Assembly: GCF_001561995.1 (NCBI RefSeq)
Contig: NZ_LLWC01000022.1
Coordinates: forward strand, 434,001-498,000
Length of the DNA stretch: 64,000 nt
Origin: Polycladidibacter hongkongensis
Lineage (GTDB): Bacteria; Pseudomonadota; Alphaproteobacteria; Rhizobiales; Stappiaceae
Reading direction: 5' to 3'
Positions 59,147 to 64,000 of the stretch are shown here, in pieces (positions within the stretch are counted from its first letter, which is position 1; the number at the start of each line of letters is the position of its first letter). Both the position numbers and the translations under genes were made by a program. The notes below the pieces were generated by a model. It did not search any database. It worked only from the letters and a program-made list of their open reading frames with translations, and was not told the DNA's origin.

Positions 59147-61219
59147 ATGTTACCCCATGGCTATAAGCCCGCGCTTTACGCAAGCGTGGCCGCACTTGCA
59201 CTTACCCAGATCACACCTTCTTTTGCTCAGGAAGCAACTACAAAACTAGAAGATATCGTCCTATCGCTTGGCAAAGAAAAGGTTGCGATTGAGACGCCGA
59301 TGGCCGTCACCGTGATCTCTCAGGAAGAGATCGACGCAGAACAGGCCACCACCATCGGTGAAGTCCTTGAGAATGTGCCCGGCGTTGCCACGATTAACCC
59401 TGATGCCCCCCTCGGCCAGTCCTTCAACATCCGCGGTATTGGCGCTGCGTTAGCTGCGGACGAGAACCGCATGATATTGCAGGTAGACGGCGTTAAGAAG
59501 TTCTTCGAACAATACCGCATGGGGTCGTTCTTCGCAGATCCGGAACTTTACAAGTCCGTCGAAGTGTTACGTGGCCCTGCTGGGTCAACGCTTTATGGCG
59601 CTGGTGCAATGGCAGGCGTCATCGCTATTGAAACCAAGGACGCCAGTGATTTTCTTGAGGATGGTAAGTCTATCGGTGGCCGCATCAAAGGAAACTGGAG
59701 TTCAAACGGCAACAGCTTCAACACGTCTGCTTTGGTCGCCGCTAAAATCGGTGAAGACCTCGAGTTTCTTAGCAGCTTAAACTTCGGTAGACAGTTCGCC
59801 TATAAAGGTGGAGGTGACAGCGTTGCCGCGGATGAAGGCGCTACCAACGTTTACGCAGGTTTAGCCAAGCTGAAATACACCTTTGGCGAGGATAAAGACC
59901 AAAGTCTGACTGCAAGCTACGAGCGCAGCCAGTACAACGCCGACGATCAGATCTATGACCGAACCCAATTGCTCTCCGGAATGGCGACAGCAGATCGTAG
60001 CGCCCGCAACGAAAGCGCAGTGCTGAAATATGAAAATTCTTTCAATGGCAACGACTTGTTAGATGTATCCGTCCAGCTCGCCTATTCGAAAGAGAAAACA
60101 CGTCAGAGCGATCTAAAGGAAATCAGACATTGGCGGGGCCACATGTACAAGCCCTTCGGCGATGAGACCGAGTACGCCTATACAACTTGGCAAGGAAAGA
60201 TCGAAAACCGCTCTGATATCACCGAGCTTTCAATGCCCGCCTACCTTACCTACGGGCTGGAGTTTGTCGAGCAAGAGCGTCTCAATCCCCGTTATTCGGC
60301 CGCTGGCGTAGCGCCCGGCTCCTCCTCACATCCGGAAGGGGAAAGCCTGACCCTTGGCACTTATGCTCAGGCTGAGATAGAAGTACTGCCGGATCTGGTG
60401 CTTACACCTGGCGTGCGCCTTGACTACAGCTCGATTACCCCGGGAAAAGGTGTGAAGGCAAAGGAAGGCCCAAGCGATGTCGCGTTCTCGCCAAAGCTTG
60501 CCGCCTACTATGACCTGACAGACAATCTAGGTCTGTTTGGCTCCTTCGCCCATACAGAGCGTATGCCGAGTATTGATGAGGCTCTGGGGGGCGCTAACTA
60601 CACTGCTGATAGCATCTCGCAGATTAAAAAGGAAACCTCTGACAATATTGAGGGCGGGGTCGCCCTATCGTTTAACGATCTCTGGATGGAACAAGACGCG
60701 CTGCGCGTAAAAACGACTGTCTATCACAATACAATCAGAAACCACCTTGTGGCCTACTACGATCATGCCAGCAATCGCGCCATGTTCGAGCACATGAACC
60801 GAGCCACGTATTACGGGGTTGAGCTGGAAGCAAGCTACAACAGCCCAACCATTTTTGCCGAAGCAGGGCTTTCCTACACCAAAGCGAAAAATCATGACAA
60901 GAATCTCGTCATCGATTCAGCACCACCGCTAAACGGCTTTGTCTCTGTTGGCTACAATTTTGCCGAATATGACCTGCGGGCAAAATGGCGAAGTAAGTTT
61001 TTTGCAGCGAAAACCGAATTCGACAATCCAGATTTCAAGGCCGGTGCGTACTCGCTTCATAGTGCCAGCCTCGATTGGAAACCATCTGAGGGCACATTTG
61101 CAGGGGTAGAGCTGCGCGCGTCTATCGATAATATTTTCGATAAGAAAGTCGTAACTCCAGGCACTGGCCGCGTTCTCAAGGGGCGCGAGTTCAAGCTTAC
61201 ACTCGCAAAGCAATTCTAG
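59147..61219 (+). CDS. TonB-dependent outer-membrane receptor (heme/hemoglobin type)
   Basis: 690 residues. Signal peptide to about residue 27 (SFAQEA), plug domain with IEVAIETPMAVTVIS-like TonB region, NIRGIGAALAADENRM and VEVLRGPAGSTLYG, then a 22-strand barrel ending EFKLTLAKQF with terminal aromatic. The style fits heme or siderophore receptors; the ligand is not proven. No ExbBD or TonB nearby. Confidence 0.85.
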   Translation: MLPHGYKPALYASVAALALTQITPSFAQEATTKLEDIVLSLGKEKVAIETPMAVTVISQEEIDAEQATTIGEVLENVPGVATINPDAPLGQSFNIRGIGAALAADENRMILQVDGVKKFFEQYRMGSFFADPELYKSVEVLRGPAGSTLYGAGAMAGVIAIETKDASDFLEDGKSIGGRIKGNWSSNGNSFNTSALVAAKIGEDLEFLSSLNFGRQFAYKGGGDSVAADEGATNVYAGLAKLKYTFGEDKDQSLTASYERSQYNADDQIYDRTQLLSGMATADRSARNESAVLKYENSFNGNDLLDVSVQLAYSKEKTRQSDLKEIRHWRGHMYKPFGDETEYAYTTWQGKIENRSDITELSMPAYLTYGLEFVEQERLNPRYSAAGVAPGSSSHPEGESLTLGTYAQAEIEVLPDLVLTPGVRLDYSSITPGKGVKAKEGPSDVAFSPKLAAYYDLTDNLGLFGSFAHTERMPSIDEALGGANYTADSISQIKKETSDNIEGGVALSFNDLWMEQDALRVKTTVYHNTIRNHLVAYYDHASNRAMFEHMNRATYYGVELEASYNSPTIFAEAGLSYTKAKNHDKNLVIDSAPPLNGFVSVGYNFAEYDLRAKWRSKFFAAKTEFDNPDFKAGAYSLHSASLDWKPSEGTFAGVELRASIDNIFDKKVVTPGTGRVLKGREFKLTLAKQF

Positions 61220-61244
61220 CATTAATAGAAATGCTCACATACCC

Positions 61245-61271
61245 AAAAGGGCAGCCACGCGCTGCCCTTTT
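61245..61271 (+). terminator. Rho-independent terminator after the receptor gene
   Basis: An 11-bp stem AAAAGGGCAGC / GCTGCCCTTTT with loop CACGC and following T residues. Confidence 0.85.
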
Positions 61272-61310
61272 TCATCTCCGCCGCAATTGGCCTTTACCCA
61301 ACATCTCACA

Positions 61311-61850
61311 TTACATGGCAGCTGCTGCTCTTGCCGCTTGATCGTAGTGCCCCGAAACAGATCGCAGCGTTGCTGCCAACCGCGAAAGCTCCGTTTCGTC
61401 AAGCCCCAGCTCTTTGATTGGCCGCACCAATAGCGCCTCACGCAATTTGCGATACTGATCGCAAATCTCTTCCCCGCTTGCAGTGATCGCCACTGTCTTT
61501 TCCTTGCCCCGCTTGCCAGAGCAAATCAGCCCCGCCTTCTCCAGCTTCTTCAAAGCATAGGCAACGGTATGCGTATCCTCGATATTGAGCACAAGGCAAA
61601 GATCCGCCAGTGTTTTCTCCCGGCCACGATGATTGACCGAGTGCAACACCTGCGTTTCCAGCGACGACAACCCCTCGCCGCCGCACGCTGCCATGCAACG
61701 CACCATCCAGCGTTGATAGGCGTGCACCATCATTGTAACGGCAAATTCAATTTCTGAAAGTGCCGGTAAGTCGCCCTGCGCCAGATGCGCCGCAGAAACA
61801 ACCGGCCCGATATCTTTGCTCGCTTCGCTCAAACCGACCTCACTTTTCAA
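61311..61850 (-). CDS. MarR-type winged-helix regulator
   Basis: 179 residues. A winged-helix region about 70-140 (LVLNIEDTHTVAYALKKLEKAGLICSGKRGKEK) and helical dimer ends. Divergent from the 5-oxoprolinase/hydantoinase-type gene, with tandem GACAAAATGT repeats in between, so it may control that gene. Confidence 0.8.
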   Translation of the reverse strand: MKSEVGLSEASKDIGPVVSAAHLAQGDLPALSEIEFAVTMMVHAYQRWMVRCMAACGGEGLSSLETQVLHSVNHRGREKTLADLCLVLNIEDTHTVAYALKKLEKAGLICSGKRGKEKTVAITASGEEICDQYRKLREALLVRPIKELGLDETELSRLAATLRSVSGHYDQAARAAAAM

Positions 61851-61879
61851 CGCATCCCCCTAAAGACACGAATATTTCA

Positions 61880-61911
61880 TTGACAAAATGTCGACAAAAT
61901 GTAGCTATCTT
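61880..61911 (+). promoter_or_regulatory. Promoter with tandem operator-like repeats
   Basis: TTGACA at 61880-61885 (-35 like). GACAAAATGT is repeated at 61882-61891 and 61893-61902, 11 bp apart; TAGCTATCTT at 61902-61911 is a possible -10. Probable binding site of the adjacent MarR-type protein. Confidence 0.5.
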
Positions 61912-61943
61912 ACCTATTCTTTATTCTAGTGGGCTTGAATCAG

Positions 61944-64000
61944 ATGACAACAGCAAAGTGGGATTTCTGGATTGATCGCGGCGGCACCTTCACCGATATC
62001 GTTGGCCGCACCCCTGAGGGCGAATTGCGCCCCCATAAAGTGCTTTCAGAAAACCCCGAGGCCTACCGTGACGCCGCTTTGCAAGGTATCCGCGACCTTA
62101 TGGGCCTTGGTCCGCAAGAGCGCATTCCCGCTGAACAAATCAACGCTGTTAAAATGGGCACCACCGTCGCCACCAACGCCCTTTTGGAGCGCAAAGGCGA
62201 TCGTACGGCTCTCATCATCACAAAGGGCTTCCGCGATGCGCTAGAGATCGGCTATCAGGCGCGCCCCGATATCTTTGCCAAGGAAATCATCAAGCCCGAG
62301 CTGCTCTACGAGGTTGTGAGCGAAGTTAGCGAACGCGTACGCGCCGACGGCACCATCGAAACCCCGCTGGACGAGGCAGCGGCACGCAACGCCATGCAAG
62401 CCGCATTCAATTCGGGCATCCGCTCCATTGCCATTGTGCTTATGCATGCCTATGCCTACCCGGCCCACGAGCTAAAGCTAAAAACAATCGCCAATGAGAT
62501 CGGCTTTACGCAGATATCAGTTTCCCACGAAGTCTCCCCGCTCATGAAGCTGGTGGGCCGCGGCGATACCACCGTTGTTGATGCCTACCTCTCGCCCATC
62601 CTGCGACGCTATGTGGAGCAGGTCTCCAGCGAGCTGGACATTGAAAGTACCGGTTGCCGCCTCATGTTTATGCAGTCCTCTGGCGGGCTCACCGATGCCT
62701 CTCTGTTTCAGGGAAAAGATGCCATACTCTCCGGCCCCGCTGGCGGTGTTGTTGGCGCAGTCGAAACCTCGAAAATGGCAGGGTTTGACAAGGTAATCGG
62801 CTTCGATATGGGTGGCACCTCCACCGATGTTTCCCACTTTGATGGCGCTTATGAGCGCGCCTTTGAAACCGAAGTCGCTGGCGTGCGCATGCGGGCCCCG
62901 ATGATGATGATCCACACCGTCGCTGCTGGCGGCGGCTCGCTCTTGCAGTTTAAAGAAGGCCGTTTTCAGGTCGGCCCGGAATCCGCTGGTGCCAACCCCG
63001 GTCCCAAAGGTTACCGCCGCGGTGGGCCGCTTACTGTCACCGATGCCAACATCATGACAGGTAAACTAAGCCCAGCCTACTTCCCGAAAATCTTTGGCCC
63101 GCAGCAAAACGAACCGCTGGATTATGATGCAGTAGCCACCGCCTTCACCGAACTTGCCAGCAAAGCACAGGGCAACATGAACGCCGCCCAAGTTGCCGAA
63201 GGTTTCCAGAAAATCGCCGTCGAGAATATGGCAAGCGCCATTAAAAAAATCTCGGTTCAACGCGGCTATGATGTGACCGAATATGCGCTCACCTGTTTTG
63301 GCGGTGCAGGCGGCCAAAGCGCCTGTATGGTGGCTGATGCGCTGGGGATGGAAACCGTTATTGTCCACCCGCTCTCCGGCATTCTCTCCGCCTATGGCAT
63401 GGGCCTTGCAGATATCCGTGCCACCCGACAGCGCTCGCTCACCCTGCCCCTTATTGCAGGCGAGCTACAAGTGGCAACAGAGCTGGCAGCACAGCTTGCA
63501 GAAGAAACCCTCGCAGAAGTAAAGGCGCAAGGCGTTGCGCCCGAGGCCATCCGCATCGTCAAAACAGCGCATCTGCGCTATGACGGCACCGACACCACCT
63601 TGCCAATCGCCTACACCGCGCAAGATGTGCCCGCCATGCTGGCCGCATTCACATCCGCCCACACCAAGCAGTTTGGCTTTGCCTATGAGGCCAAGCAAAT
63701 CGTCATCGAAGCTATGGAAGTCGAAGCCATCGGCGGCGGCGCAGGCCTTTCCGAGCCAGACAGCGCGCTGAGCGATGCCATGCCGCCAGCAGCAGAGCAA
63801 ACGCAAATTTTCTCCGGCGGTGAGTGGCGCCACGCCCCCGTTTACCGCCGCGAAGCCTTCTTGCCCGGCATGAATGCATCCGGCCCTTGCCTCATCATGG
63901 AGCCACACGCCACCATCGTTGTTGAGCCGGGTTGGCAAGCCGAGCTAAACGCCAAGAACCACTTCATCCTAAAGCGCGTAACCGCAATGGCCCATGCAGC
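61944..64000 (+). CDS. 5-oxoprolinase/hydantoinase-type ATPase (3' end beyond window)
   Basis: Partial: 685 codons visible from the ATG at 61944. N-terminal [18 protein letters not shown] is the HyuA/OxoA acetate-kinase-like fold, with [35 protein letters not shown] and the SLLQF[11 protein letters not shown] region. Full-length bacterial 5-oxoprolinases are about 1200 residues (A and B parts fused). Whether the B part is fused cannot be seen. Confidence 0.88.
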   Translation, partial: MTTAKWDFWIDRGGTFTDIVGRTPEGELRPHKVLSENPEAYRDAALQGIRDLMGLGPQERIPAEQINAVKMGTTVATNALLERKGDRTALIITKGFRDALEIGYQARPDIFAKEIIKPELLYEVVSEVSERVRADGTIETPLDEAAARNAMQAAFNSGIRSIAIVLMHAYAYPAHELKLKTIANEIGFTQISVSHEVSPLMKLVGRGDTTVVDAYLSPILRRYVEQVSSELDIESTGCRLMFMQSSGGLTDASLFQGKDAILSGPAGGVVGAVETSKMAGFDKVIGFDMGGTSTDVSHFDGAYERAFETEVAGVRMRAPMMMIHTVAAGGGSLLQFKEGRFQVGPESAGANPGPKGYRRGGPLTVTDANIMTGKLSPAYFPKIFGPQQNEPLDYDAVATAFTELASKAQGNMNAAQVAEGFQKIAVENMASAIKKISVQRGYDVTEYALTCFGGAGGQSACMVADALGMETVIVHPLSGILSAYGMGLADIRATRQRSLTLPLIAGELQVATELAAQLAEETLAEVKAQGVAPEAIRIVKTAHLRYDGTDTTLPIAYTAQDVPAMLAAFTSAHTKQFGFAYEAKQIVIEAMEVEAIGGGAGLSEPDSALSDAMPPAAEQTQIFSGGEWRHAPVYRREAFLPGMNASGPCLIMEPHATIVVEPGWQAELNAKNHFILKRVTAMAHA

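Overview
The window is a chromosomal segment of an alphaproteobacterium, probably Hyphomicrobiales and Pseudovibrio-like judging by gene order and protein style (inference only). A complete temperate podovirus-type prophage of about 42.4 kb sits in the middle of it.

Left host flank (1-9175): the head of a division and cell wall (dcw) cluster read on the minus strand as mraZ-rsmH-ftsL-ftsI-murE/murF-mraY. Genes are butted or overlapping. murE and murF are fused into one 1088-residue protein with a long acidic linker. A four-copy, 10-bp-periodic MraZ-type operator lies upstream. A TIM-barrel sugar isomerase-like gene follows.

Prophage (9176-51626): a 37-bp direct repeat bounds the element. The right copy is the 3' end of a complete RNase P RNA gene (rnpB) and the left copy is a displaced remnant, so the phage uses rnpB as its attachment site. 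The left end carries an N4-gp49/Sf6-gp66-family gene, a tyrosine integrase, an excisionase-like protein and a CI-like repressor facing a Cro-like gene. A rightward early module (11.8-23.8 kb) encodes a RuvC-like resolvase, SNF2 helicase, DUF2800 and DUF2815 proteins, a cytosine methyltransferase whose DNA is also open and motif-bearing in a second frame, family A DNA polymerase, primase-helicase and an NPPY methyltransferase. A leftward late module (47.4-24.2 kb) encodes the small terminase, small unknown genes, tail fibres, lysis cassette, large terminase, portal, scaffold, capsid, tail and T7-like internal virion proteins including a transglycosylase. A rightward right-end module (47.5-51.4 kb) has very small genes, a plasmid-like DUF3560 plus methyltransferase pair, a membrane peptide and a zinc-ribbon protein.

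Right host flank (51.6-64 kb): rnpB, a MocR/PdxR-type regulator divergent from an FMN-binding oxidase-like gene, a lytic transglycosylase, an AmiD-like amidase with a TerB/DnaJ protein, a GGDEF-EAL protein, a TonB-dependent receptor, a MarR-type regulator and a truncated 5-oxoprolinase/hydantoinase-type gene.

The most unusual signals are: (1) eight unrelated phage proteins, mostly replication-associated, end in the same short tail S/T-hydrophobic-F/L-D(N), which resembles a sliding-clamp-binding peptide; (2) the dual-frame methyltransferase locus; (3) integration into rnpB; (4) a GACA-N3-TGTC operator-like element at promoters at both ends of the prophage.
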